A stretch of 64,000 nucleotides of DNA from Tardiphaga sp. 709 (GTDB taxonomy: Bacteria; Pseudomonadota; Alphaproteobacteria; Rhizobiales; Xanthobacteraceae): contig NZ_CP135529.1 of NCBI RefSeq assembly GCF_032401055.1, forward strand, positions 5,082,501-5,146,500, given 5' to 3'. Made by a program: the position numbers and the translations under genes. Below the pieces are notes generated by a model. That model ran no database searches. It was given only the letters and a program-made list of their open reading frames with translations, and had not been told where the DNA came from. Positions 26,618 to 35,196 of the stretch are shown here, one piece after another. The stretch's first letter is position 1. Each line of letters opens with the position of its first letter.

Positions 26618-27838
26618 CTAGAAAAAGCCCTTGGCCGGCAGCGGCGTGCCGTTGACCTCATAGGCGCCGATCGCCTGTGCCTTGTAGGTCACCGGGTTGT
26701 GCGACGACAGCGTCCGCGCATTGCGCCAGTGGCGGTCAAGATTGTCGGACTTCTTGGTCGCGGATGCGCCGCCGGCGTCGAACAGCAGGCTGCCACTGCG
26801 GATGGCCAATTCGTCGACGACGATCTTGGCTTTGGACGATGCGAGGGCGGCATCCAGCGCTGGCTTGGTATCTTCGCGATCCGGGGCCTTGCTCGATACG
26901 TCAAGCGCGTCGGCCGCGGCCAGCACGGTTGCTTCTGCCGCGAACGCATTGCTTGCGATCTGGCCAACGGTCTGCTGCAGGATGGGGTCTTCGCGCGGGC
27001 GAAGAGTCGGCGCGTAATAGAAACTGCGTGCGCGCCGCCTGACCAGGTCGCTGGCGTCTCGCAGGATGGCTGCGGCGATACCAGCATTGATGGCCGTCAG
27101 GTAGAGTTGCGCGAACGTGTTCTGATAGGCGGCCCCATAACCGATATTGGGCTGATCGAAAATGAGCTCGGCCGCTTCGACCCGGACGTTGCGGAAATGC
27201 GTGGTGCCGCTTCCGGTCAGGCGCTGGCCCGAACCATCCCAGTCATCGACCAGCTCGATGCCTTCGCGCTTAACCGGAATGATCGTCGTTGCGAGCGCTT
27301 GGTTACCATCCGCGACGCGCACCAGCACGTAGTCCGCATAGAGCGTGCCGGTGCTGTAATATTTGGTGCCGTTAAGGCGGTAGCCATCGTCATCCGGCGT
27401 GACGGTGGTGGCGGGAGCGATGTCTCCCACCTGCGAACTGCCCAGCTCCGTGGTGGCAAGGCCAATGATGGCGCCGGCCGCGACGTCGTCGCGCCACTTG
27501 CGGTTCTGCGCGCTTGGCGGCGAGGTCAGCAGGCGCTCGACCACGCTATAGTGATTGCGCAGGATATGCGCGACATTGGCGTCGGCTTCCGCCAGCCTGA
27601 TGACTGCAGTGAGCAGTTCACGCACCGTACTGCCGCCGCCGCCGTCGGCCTTGGGAATGCGGAGCGCGCCGATCCGCGATCGGCGGATCAGCTCGATGAT
27701 ATCGTAAGGCAGAACACGGTCGTGCTCGCGCTCTGCCTCGCCCTGCGCGATGTGATCAAACAACTGTTGCAGATCGGACGAGCCGATCCGGATCGGCTGC
27801 GACACGTCGAACGAGTGCTGTGGTGTGGGCTTGTTCAT
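26618..27838 (-). CDS. SfnB-family sulfur acquisition oxidoreductase
   Basis: An acyl-CoA-dehydrogenase-fold flavoprotein of 406 residues. It resembles the SfnB/DszC group that uses reduced flavin to oxygenate organosulfur compounds: N-terminal helical domain, ATTELGSSQVGDIAPATTV, LNGTKYYSTGTLYADYVLV, and C-terminal DNLDRHWRNARTLSSHNPV, whose HWRNARTLSSH-type stretch is typical of the group. Such enzymes desulfurise sulfides or sulfones. It lies between an SsuA-like and a MetQ-like binding protein in one transcription unit, which supports a role in sulfur scavenging. Confidence 0.88.
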   Translation of the reverse strand: MNKPTPQHSFDVSQPIRIGSSDLQQLFDHIAQGEAEREHDRVLPYDIIELIRRSRIGALRIPKADGGGGSTVRELLTAVIRLAEADANVAHILRNHYSVVERLLTSPPSAQNRKWRDDVAAGAIIGLATTELGSSQVGDIAPATTVTPDDDGYRLNGTKYYSTGTLYADYVLVRVADGNQALATTIIPVKREGIELVDDWDGSGQRLTGSGTTHFRNVRVEAAELIFDQPNIGYGAAYQNTFAQLYLTAINAGIAAAILRDASDLVRRRARSFYYAPTLRPREDPILQQTVGQIASNAFAAEATVLAAADALDVSSKAPDREDTKPALDAALASSKAKIVVDELAIRSGSLLFDAGGASATKKSDNLDRHWRNARTLSSHNPVTYKAQAIGAYEVNGTPLPAKGFF

Positions 27839-27888
27839 GGGGTTCTTTCTCGGCGATTCCAGGGGAAGGATCGAGCGGCGATAGAAGC

Positions 27889-28899
27889 TTAAAGACTGGC
27901 CAGATGATCCGAGACGGTGACGGATTCGGGCAGGACCTTTCGCTCGGTCAGCCAGTTCGCTGCGGTTTGCAGTTCTCCGACGAATTTCTTGTCCGACACC
28001 GGAATGAGCGTGTAGTTGCGCTTGCGCTCAATGAACTGGTCGCGAATCCGGTCGTCGTACTTCGCGACCTTCTGGATGAGATGCTCGGCGTCGGTGGTGT
28101 TCTTGTTGACCCACTGCGCTTCCTTCTCATAAGCCGCGTTGAGCGCCCGCACGATGGCCGGATTGTCCTTCGCGAATTTGCGGGACGTCACGTAAGAAGA
28201 GAAGTCGATCTGGAATGGCAGGTCGCGTCCCTCAAGGAAAACGTCGTGAGCCTTGTAGTCCAGCCGCGCGATGTCGACGCCCGGCGACCACATCGACCAG
28301 GCATCCACCTTGCCGGATGCGAGTGCTGGCGCGGCGTCCGGTGGGTTGAGATAGACGAATTTCACCTTGGAGCGGTCGACCTTGTGCTTCTCGAGCGCTG
28401 CGATGAGCAGGAATTCGCCAAGTCCGGAGCGGTTGACCGCGACCGACTTGCCGACCAGATCCTCGACCTTGTTGATGTCGGAATCATCCTTGGCGATGAT
28501 CGCCGTCGTGCGCGGCTCGTAGAGCACGAACTGGGTGAAGACGAGTGGCGAGCCGGCGATGATGGCCGCCAGCGCGGGCGTGGTGCTACCGCCAAAGCCA
28601 AAATCAGCACTGTCACCGGTCACTGCCTGTAAGGTCGGCGCGTGGTTCGGGAATGGGCCGAGCCATTCCACCTTGATGTCATGCTGGGCGAGTGCCTTCT
28701 CGAACTCGCCGCGCTCCTTCGCGATCAGCGTGAGACCATGATAACCCCAGGTGAGACGGACCTTGTCGGTCTTTCGCCCGGTGCTTTGCGCGATGGCGTC
28801 GTCATGGCTCGCGAGATGAATGCCGGCATAGGCGCTGACACCCGCCATCGCGAGACTGAGAAAATCCCGGCGTGACGATGTGAAGAACGGTTTTGACAT
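27889..28899 (-). CDS. ABC transporter substrate-binding protein, sulfonate/nitrate type
   Basis: A periplasmic binding protein of the SsuA/TauA type, 336 residues. The N-terminus carries a twin-arginine signal (SSRRDFLSLAMAG) and a probable cleavage after AIAQ near residue 38. The body shows VRLTWGYHG and ADFGFGGSTTPALAAIIAGSP, as in aliphatic-sulfonate binding proteins. It follows the ssuB-like ATPase gene by 24 bases in the same operon and is probably its cognate receptor. The ligand is not known. Confidence 0.9.
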   Translation of the reverse strand: MSKPFFTSSRRDFLSLAMAGVSAYAGIHLASHDDAIAQSTGRKTDKVRLTWGYHGLTLIAKERGEFEKALAQHDIKVEWLGPFPNHAPTLQAVTGDSADFGFGGSTTPALAAIIAGSPLVFTQFVLYEPRTTAIIAKDDSDINKVEDLVGKSVAVNRSGLGEFLLIAALEKHKVDRSKVKFVYLNPPDAAPALASGKVDAWSMWSPGVDIARLDYKAHDVFLEGRDLPFQIDFSSYVTSRKFAKDNPAIVRALNAAYEKEAQWVNKNTTDAEHLIQKVAKYDDRIRDQFIERKRNYTLIPVSDKKFVGELQTAANWLTERKVLPESVTVSDHLASL

Positions 28900-28923
28900 G
28901 AGAAAACTTCCTGTGAGGTGGAA

Positions 28924-29637
28924 TCAGGCGACCTGGAGATTGGTGGCGACGCCGAGTTCGCGAAGTAGTTGATCGCGGGATGCAGCCGGCCTGCCGTGAG
29001 TATCTACGCGGTGCTCGGATGCGATCACGCCGTTGCGCATCACCAGAATTCGGTCGGCGAGGGCAATTGCTTCATCGACGTCATGCGTAACGAGAAGCAC
29101 GCCGGGCTGGTGGCGGGCGATAAGCTCCTTGACCAGCACATGCATGCGAATTCGCGTCAGTGCGTCCAGTGCCGCGAAGGGCTCGTCCAGCAACAGCAGC
29201 CGAGGCTCCTGCACCAGCGCGCGGGCGAGGGCGACGCGCTGCGCCTGCCCGCCAGACAGATTACGCGGCCAGTCGTCCAGCCGGTCGCCTAGACCGACCT
29301 CAACCAGGGCAGCGGCGGCACGCTTGCGCGGATCCGCGCCGGGAAGGCCGAGCGAGACATTCTGCCAGAGCGTATCCCAGGGCAGCAGGCGATGTTCCTG
29401 AAACACCACCGCAGGTCGCCCGGGCGCATCGATATGTCCGCCCTGGATCGGGTCGAGGCCAGCGAGGGCGCGTAGCAACGTGGTCTTGCCGCAGCCGCTC
29501 TCACCGAGAAGCGCGACGAATTCACCGCGCCCGATGCGGAGATCCAGCCTATCGATCACCACCCGCGGGCCATAGGCCCGCGTCAGGCCGCTCACGGTTA
29601 CGGCGTTTTCGCTAGATGTCACGGATGTCGGGCTCAT
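28924..29637 (-). CDS. ABC transporter ATP-binding protein, SsuB-like
   Basis: The ATPase of the first sulfonate-type importer, 237 residues. The longer open frame is not used: the ATG at 29637 overlaps the permease stop (ATGA). Walker A GESGCGKTT, the Q-loop FQEHRLLPW, signature LSGGQAQRVALARAL, Walker B LLLLDEPFAALD and switch THDVDEAI are all intact. The FQEHRLLPW form is typical of SsuB/TauB. Confidence 0.93.
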   Translation of the reverse strand: MSPTSVTSSENAVTVSGLTRAYGPRVVIDRLDLRIGRGEFVALLGESGCGKTTLLRALAGLDPIQGGHIDAPGRPAVVFQEHRLLPWDTLWQNVSLGLPGADPRKRAAAALVEVGLGDRLDDWPRNLSGGQAQRVALARALVQEPRLLLLDEPFAALDALTRIRMHVLVKELIARHQPGVLLVTHDVDEAIALADRILVMRNGVIASEHRVDTHGRPAASRDQLLRELGVATNLQVA

Positions 29638-30512
29638 GATCGTGCGCCCTTGCCGTAGTTCGGATGCCAGGCGAGCAATTTGCGTTCGAGCAGCCGGGCG
29701 ATGGAGTCGGCGGCAACCCCGATCAGCGCGTAGATCACGATGGTCAGCACGATCACGTCGGTGCGCAGGAATTCGCGGGCGTCCATGGCCAGGAACCCGA
29801 GGCCTGATTGCGCGCCGACGGTCTCGGCCACCACAAGCGCCAGCCATGCCGTTGCCAGCGAATAGCGGACACCCGTGAGGATCGACGGCAACGCGCCGGG
29901 CAGGATGATGCGCCGGATCAATTGCAGCGTGGACAGCCCCTGGACGCGGCCGAGCTCGATCAGCTTCGGATCGATCTGGCGAATGCCGAGGGTGGTGTTG
30001 ATATAGATAGGGAAGGCGACGCCGAGCGAGACCAGAAAGATCTTCTGTCCCTCACCGACGCCGAACCAGACGATGACGAGCGGTACGAGGGCAAGGAATG
30101 GGATCGCGCGGATCATCTGCACGCTGCGATCGATCAATGCTTCGGCGATGCGCGAGAAGCCCACCAGCGTGCCGAGGATGAAGCCGATGCTGCCGCCGAT
30201 TGCAAAGCCCGCGGCCGCACGCAGCAAGCTGACGCCGAGATCGTTCAGCAGCGATCCGGACAAAGTCAGTTTCCACGCTGTGCGTAGCACCTTCGAGGGG
30301 GCAGGAAGGACTTGTGGCGACAGCCAACCGGCCTGCGCCAGCGCTTCCCATACAACGATGAGAATAACGGGCGCGATCCAGGACAGGACGATCAGATTTG
30401 GCTTCAGGCCGGGTTTGGCAATGGTGGAGGTGTGGCGCGCGGGTGCCGGCGTTGCGGGCGCGCGATACTCCTGTTGAATGACGTAGTCGACGTTGCTCAC
30501 CCTGCCATCCAT
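29634..30512 (-). CDS. ABC transporter permease, SsuC-like
   Basis: The membrane subunit of the same importer. The frame is open from an ATG at 30596, but the first 28 codons have poor GC at the third position, unlike the rest, so the ATG at 30512 (292 aa) is preferred; the ribosome site is weak for both. Six or so membrane helices and the EAA-type loop (IELGRVQGLSTLQLIRRIILPGALPSILTG) are visible. The end overlaps the ATPase start. It is the first gene of the leftward operon permease-ATPase-binding protein-sfnB-metQ-like. Confidence 0.9.
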   Translation of the reverse strand: MDGRVSNVDYVIQQEYRAPATPAPARHTSTIAKPGLKPNLIVLSWIAPVILIVVWEALAQAGWLSPQVLPAPSKVLRTAWKLTLSGSLLNDLGVSLLRAAAGFAIGGSIGFILGTLVGFSRIAEALIDRSVQMIRAIPFLALVPLVIVWFGVGEGQKIFLVSLGVAFPIYINTTLGIRQIDPKLIELGRVQGLSTLQLIRRIILPGALPSILTGVRYSLATAWLALVVAETVGAQSGLGFLAMDAREFLRTDVIVLTIVIYALIGVAADSIARLLERKLLAWHPNYGKGARS

Positions 30513-30872
30513 TGCTGCAGTTCTGAAATTCAGCGGCGATGATAGAGCAACGAAAAGCGCAGCGTCTTCAGTTTCTTCGGCGAAACCATTCTCCATGCGA
30601 TATTAGATCAGTTTGATATCCGAGCGACGCGATTGAGAGGCGAACGATCTTTTGCGGTGCCTGTTTTTGGAAAATGAAGCTGCGTGTTGCCTTGAAATTC
30701 AATCCGCCCGACGCGCAGTGGAATTTTCTTGTGGTGCTGCGCGTCATGCGAAGAAGAAGTTTCTCATTCGATCCGCGCTATTTTGCCGCCGATGTCATAA
30801 GTGCACGGCGGTGCTTGCATTGTCGTGTGCGGGTCGTCTTATAGCGAGAGCGACGTGAATATGAGGCAGACC
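30513..30872. other. Divergent promoter region
   Basis: About 360 bases, AT-rich compared with the flanks, between the leftward importer operon and the rightward monooxygenase. It should hold both promoters. I could not pick out a reliable CysB-type or other operator. Confidence 0.4.
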
Positions 30873-31946
30873 ATGAGCACGAACCCTCTTCGATTTGGCG
30901 TCTGGGCACCGGTGCATGGGCCACGGGCGGCGCATCAGGATCCCGAAGAGCCGTATGATGCGTCGTGGGAGCGCAACAAGGCGCTGGTCCTGCAGGCCGA
31001 GGCACTGGGCTACGATTCGACCCTGATCGCGCAGCACACCATCAATCCGCATCAGGAAGATCTCGATCAACTCGAGACCTGGAGTTCTGCAGCGGCGCTG
31101 GCTGCACTGACCAGCCGGATCGAGATCATCGCGGCGATCAAGCCCTATCTGTTTCATCCGGTCGTACTCGCCAAGATGGCACTGCAGATCGAGAATATCA
31201 GCCGCGGCCGCTTTGCGCTCAATCTGGTCAATGCCTGGAACAAGCCCGAGCTGGAGAAAGCCGGTATCGGCTTTGCCGAGCATGACGATCGCTATGCCTA
31301 TGGCAAGGAATGGATCTCGATCGTTGCGCGACTGACGAGCGGGGAACGGCTGACGCACAAGGGCGAAAATTTCGATGTCCGAGACTACGCGCTACGTCCG
31401 AAGGACCTGTACCGGGCGCGGCCCGCGATCTATGTCGGCGGTGAGTCGGAGCCGGCGTGCGAACTGGTCGCGTCCCATGGCGATGTCTGGTTCATCAACG
31501 GCCAGCCGCTGGCCGATGTCACGGCACTGATCGCCAATGTGGCGGCACGACCGCGGGCCGGCGCTCCGCTGCGTTTTGGCCTGTCGGCCTTCGTGATCGC
31601 GCGTGAGACTGATGCAGAAGCCGAGCAGGCACATCAGCGTCTGCTGGCGCTTGCCGCGCAGGACGCGCCGATGAAGGCCATTCAGCGTGTCAATACCGAT
31701 CCCAAGGTCGTGATGATGCAAACGATGCAGAAGTCGCCGCGGGTCGGCACCAATGGCGGGACCGCTGCGGGTCTGGTGGGAAGCTACGATACGGTCGCTG
31801 CCCGTATCCGCGAGTTCCATGCCGCCGGCATAGAGTTGTTCATGCTGCAATTCCAGCCATTGGAGAGTGAGATGCAGCGTTTTGCCGAGCAAATCTTTCC
31901 ACGGGTGAAGGGGGAGGCAACTTTGCTGAAGGCCTCGCGCGGTTGA
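30873..31946 (+). CDS. LLM-class flavin monooxygenase, SfnG-like (dimethyl sulfone type)
   Basis: An FMNH2-dependent monooxygenase of about 357 residues. The start MSTNPLRFGVWAPVHG is chosen because GAGG lies just upstream; the frame is open to 30801. The pattern IEIIAAIKPYLFHPVVLAKMALQIENISRGRFALNLVNAWNKPE and RPAIYVGGESEPACELVA resembles dimethyl-sulfone monooxygenase SfnG and close relatives, which release methanesulfinate. The exact substrate is not certain. It faces away from the importer operon and shares its promoter region. Confidence 0.85.
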   Translation: MSTNPLRFGVWAPVHGPRAAHQDPEEPYDASWERNKALVLQAEALGYDSTLIAQHTINPHQEDLDQLETWSSAAALAALTSRIEIIAAIKPYLFHPVVLAKMALQIENISRGRFALNLVNAWNKPELEKAGIGFAEHDDRYAYGKEWISIVARLTSGERLTHKGENFDVRDYALRPKDLYRARPAIYVGGESEPACELVASHGDVWFINGQPLADVTALIANVAARPRAGAPLRFGLSAFVIARETDAEAEQAHQRLLALAAQDAPMKAIQRVNTDPKVVMMQTMQKSPRVGTNGGTAAGLVGSYDTVAARIREFHAAGIELFMLQFQPLESEMQRFAEQIFPRVKGEATLLKASRG

Positions 31947-31986
31947 GTTGACGCTACAAGGCGGTCCTGCAAGGCGTGATCTCCGC

Positions 31987-32064
31987 CTAGTGAAACCACC
32001 ACACGAACAGGCTGAGGAACGTCGCGTGTCCCAGTACCAAAGCGGTCATCTTTCCGAGATACAT
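31987..32064 (-). CDS. 25-residue hydrophobic microprotein
   Basis: A very short frame, MYLGKMTALVLGHATFLSLF followed by VWWFH. It begins with ATG preceded by AAGGA at seven bases, a good ribosome site. It is nearly one membrane helix. It lies 20 bases after the 67-residue exported protein on the same strand, so they may be one unit. The call rests on ribosome site, hydrophobicity and position only. Confidence 0.4.
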   Translation of the reverse strand: MYLGKMTALVLGHATFLSLFVWWFH

Positions 32065-32084
32065 GCCTTGGTCCTTTCTCCTGT

Positions 32085-32288
32085 CTACATGGCTGATGCG
32101 TTGTCCCGGGCAGCATCGAGGCGGAGTGCCTGCAGCGCGCGATCGAGTTGCTGGGCTGGCGTCACTGTGACTGCAGCATTCCGGGACATGTCAGGCTTGG
32201 GCTGATGGGCAGCGTGATAGGTCTCGACGGCCGTCGCAAGCGCGAGAGCGCCTGCGATGGCAACGGCGAGAAGTGGCGGATGTGGCAT
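32085..32288 (-). CDS. Small exported or membrane-anchored protein
   Basis: A 67-residue protein from the ATG at 32288, which has a perfect AGGAG eight bases upstream. It has an N-terminal hydrophobic segment (LLAVAIAGALALATAV) and a polar C-terminal half with a helix (AQQLDRALQALRLDAAR). It may be a signal-anchored periplasmic protein. No family recognised. Confidence 0.55.
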   Translation of the reverse strand: MPHPPLLAVAIAGALALATAVETYHAAHQPKPDMSRNAAVTVTPAQQLDRALQALRLDAARDNASAM

Positions 32289-32656
32289 CAATTCGACTCC
32301 TGAAGACACCCATTAACGCTCCACACAGCGCGCTTGGGAATTCCAAAGTTGGGCCGAACGGCTTCCAATCCTTCTTTCGGAGCGTCGGTCACGAGGCGTA
32401 AATGCTTGCGGATGCGCGCGATGTTCCGCGTGCGTGGGAGCACCGACGCCGAACGTTTTTCACGATGATCGTGATCACAACATTAAACATCTTCAATCTA
32501 TAGCGATGCTGAAATCGCATCATCCGTTTTCAGGCTGTCGGGAAATGAGTTTCTTATTTGAAACGCCCCATTGGCGCGGCGGGTCTCCGGGATCAGATTG
32601 AAGCAAATGGGCCGCATGAAATGTGTGATGAGCCCATGTCAATCGGGAGAACCATC
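32289..32656. other. Intergenic region, divergent
   Basis: About 370 bases between the small exported protein and the CmcJ/NvfI-type gene. It contains an AT-rich stretch near 32455-32510, likely promoter DNA. No gene or strong structure was found. Confidence 0.4.
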
Positions 32657-33499
32657 ATGGGACTGCTCAACGAGAAGATCACGGCCGGTGCATTCGTCAC
32701 CGCGGATCTGAACTATCTGGCACCGATCAATGGCCGCCCTCGCACCTATACATTCGATCCTCCGGCAGGAGAGCCGCGCTCCAACGCGGAGCCGGAGCCG
32801 CATGCGGTTGCGATCCATGATGTGCGGCCGAGCATCGATCAGTGGTCGCTCGATGAACACGGCTTTGCGGTGGCGCACCAGCACAGCGCGGTCTCCGACT
32901 TCTACGATGATGAGAACGTCAAGGGCGTCTACTATCCCGAAGCCGAGAAGCTGCTGAAAGACATCACCGGCGCGATCCGTGTCTTCATCTTCGATCATAC
33001 CGTGCGCAAGCGCGTCGATGGCGTCAATGACCGCGGCGACGGCCCGCGCCAGCCAGTCGCGCGGGTACATGTCGATCATACGGATAGATCGGGTCCGCAA
33101 CGTGTCCGCGATTTGATCCCGGAGGACGCGGAAGAATTGCTCAAGGGTCGGGTGCAGATCATCAATCTTTGGCGTCCGATCCGCGGCCCGTTGAAGGATT
33201 CGCCGCTGGCGGTCGCCGATGCGCGGACCGTTCGCTTTGACGAACTGGTCGGATCGGATCTGGTCTATCAGCACCGGGTCGGTGAAACCTACGCAGTGAA
33301 ATTCAATCCGCAGCATCGCTGGTACTACGTGCCGGATATGACGCCCGACGAGATCTTGCTGCTGAAGTGCTATGATTCGGCCAAAGATGGCGTCGCGCGT
33401 TTCGCTCCGCACACGGCCTTCGCCGATCCGACCGCGCCTGTGGATGCGCCGCCGCGCGAGAGCATCGAGCTGCGCGCGCTGGTGTTTCACGCACCATAG
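32657..33499 (+). CDS. CmcJ/NvfI-family oxidoreductase (2-oxoglutarate/Fe(II)-oxygenase-like)
   Basis: A 280-residue protein; ATG at 32657 with GGGAG eight bases upstream. The N-terminal part (FVTADLNYLAP, HDVRP) and the catalytic-type blocks match the family named after cephamycin CmcJ and fungal GA4-desaturase-like proteins: ARVHVDHTDRSGPQRV, then INLWRPI, and RFAPHTAFADP near the end. The HxD-like pair HVDHTD and the distal His/Arg could bind iron and 2-oxoglutarate. In the sulfur island it may oxidise an organosulfur compound, but that is only inferred from place. Confidence 0.82.
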   Translation: MGLLNEKITAGAFVTADLNYLAPINGRPRTYTFDPPAGEPRSNAEPEPHAVAIHDVRPSIDQWSLDEHGFAVAHQHSAVSDFYDDENVKGVYYPEAEKLLKDITGAIRVFIFDHTVRKRVDGVNDRGDGPRQPVARVHVDHTDRSGPQRVRDLIPEDAEELLKGRVQIINLWRPIRGPLKDSPLAVADARTVRFDELVGSDLVYQHRVGETYAVKFNPQHRWYYVPDMTPDEILLLKCYDSAKDGVARFAPHTAFADPTAPVDAPPRESIELRALVFHAP

Positions 33500-33519
33500 G
33501 GTGGGCTAACGCGACCATG

Positions 33520-33547
33520 ATGCTCCCGTCGATCGCGGCGGGAGCAT
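33520..33547. terminator. Hairpin between convergent genes
   Basis: A perfect 9-bp stem, ATGCTCCCG at 33520-33528 with 33539-33547, with a ten-base loop. It lies between the CmcJ-type gene and the convergent monooxygenase. No T run follows on either strand, so it is a weak terminator candidate. Confidence 0.4.
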
Positions 33548-33562
33548 TCACCTGTGACGATA

Positions 33563-34900
33563 TCACGCCGTGACGGCCGCTGCGGGGCGCTTTGCATAGC
33601 GGCTGGGCGGACGTTCCAATCCGAAGTGGTCGCGCAGCGTGGTTCCCTCGTAGTCGCGGCGGAAGATACCGCGCTTTTGCAGCAGGGGGACGACTTCGTC
33701 GACGAACACGGCCAGACCGGTCGGCAAGACGTCAGGCATCAGGTTGAAGCCATCGGCGGCGCCGGCCCTGAACCAGGCCTCGATATCGTCGGCGATCGCC
33801 TCGGGCGTTCCGACGATGATGCGATGGCCGACCCCGCCGCCCAGCGCCTTGAGCAGTTGCCGCACCGTCAGATTATCCTTGCGGGCCATGGCGACGGTGC
33901 CCTTGAACATCGTCTGGTTGGCATTGGCCGGCAGTGGAATGTCCGGCAATGGCTTGTCGAGTTCGAGGATGTCGGGCGAGACATGCAGTGTTCCTGCCAG
34001 GCGCGACAGGCTGTACTGGATCGGCACCAGGTCCCACAATTCGTCTTGCCGTCGCTGCGCCTCGGCCTCGGTGCTGCCGATGATGGTCGCGAGGCCCGGC
34101 AGGATCACGATGGAATCCGACGGGCGGCCATAGGCGACGGCCCGCGCCCGCAGATCACGCGCATAGGCGACGCCGTCGTCGATCGATTGCGACAGCGTGA
34201 ACACCGCATCGGCCTGCGCCGCCGCGAGGTCGCGGCCGTCGCTTGAACCGCCGGCCTGTACGGTGATCGGCCGTCCCTGCGGCGAGCGCGGTACGGTCAA
34301 CGCACCGGCCACGGTGTAATGCGTGCCGCGATGATCGATGGCGTGGACCTTCGATATATCGACGAAGCGCGCCGACGCCTTGTCGCCGACAAAGGCGTCG
34401 TCTTCCCAGCTGTCCCACAGCGCGTGCACGACTTCGGCGAATTCCTTTGCGCGCTCATAGCGCAAGCCGTGTTCGAGTACGTTCGACAGGCCGAAATTGC
34501 GGCTCGCAGACGCGTCCGCCGTGGTCACCGCGTTCCAGCCGACGCGGCCGCCGCTTGCATGGTCGAGCGTCGCGAAGCGACGTGCGATGTTATACGGCTC
34601 GTTATAGGTCGTGGATGCGGTGGCGATCAGGCCGATATGCGTGGTCGCGGCAGCCACGCTAGCCAGAACGATGGTCGGCTCCATGGATTGAAACGGCCGC
34701 AGGTCGATGCGGTCGGTGATGGCCGGCGTGTCGGCGAGAAAGATCGCGTCGAACTTTCCGCGCTCGGCGATCTTCGCGACATTCACATAATGCTGCACGT
34801 CGTAGAATGCGCCGGGATCGCTGTCGGGTAACCGCCATGCCGATGCATAGACGCCGGAATGAAGCAGGTTCACGTTGAGATGCAGTTTGCGTTCACTCAT
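33563..34900 (-). CDS. LLM-class flavin monooxygenase, NtaA/SnaA/DszA type
   Basis: A 445-residue FMNH2-dependent monooxygenase of the long NtaA/DszA group (nitrilotriacetate, pristinamycin and dibenzothiophene-sulfone enzymes). The ATG at 34900 begins MSERKLHLNVNLLHSGVYAS; the open frame further up is not supported. Group features are KFDAIFLADTPA, TYNEPYNIARRFATLDHASGGRVGWNAVTT and RPITVQAGGSSDGRDLAA. It is divergent from a peptide-type ABC importer, which may bring in its substrate. Confidence 0.88.
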   Translation of the reverse strand: MSERKLHLNVNLLHSGVYASAWRLPDSDPGAFYDVQHYVNVAKIAERGKFDAIFLADTPAITDRIDLRPFQSMEPTIVLASVAAATTHIGLIATASTTYNEPYNIARRFATLDHASGGRVGWNAVTTADASASRNFGLSNVLEHGLRYERAKEFAEVVHALWDSWEDDAFVGDKASARFVDISKVHAIDHRGTHYTVAGALTVPRSPQGRPITVQAGGSSDGRDLAAAQADAVFTLSQSIDDGVAYARDLRARAVAYGRPSDSIVILPGLATIIGSTEAEAQRRQDELWDLVPIQYSLSRLAGTLHVSPDILELDKPLPDIPLPANANQTMFKGTVAMARKDNLTVRQLLKALGGGVGHRIIVGTPEAIADDIEAWFRAGAADGFNLMPDVLPTGLAVFVDEVVPLLQKRGIFRRDYEGTTLRDHFGLERPPSRYAKRPAAAVTA

Positions 34901-35196
34901 GGAGCATTCCTGATGGGCGAGGCGGAGAGCGATCCAGTTGTCTTCGGGCTCGCGCGTATGACATTCGCCCACTGATCGCATCGCATCGCGAATGATCTTT
35001 CAAACTTGGTGTCGCGACGGTGAGATCGCGTGAAGTGCATTGTCTTTGCGCGGATTGCAGATTTAGATCGCGCTACAAATTGCTACCGCGTTGCAGCGCT
35101 CAGATGAAGTGGCAACTCCATGTCATTGATCACTTCAGAAAATGCGAGACGTTGCTGCCGCGGTTGGTAGTCAAAAACACCAACGGACGGTCCCCA

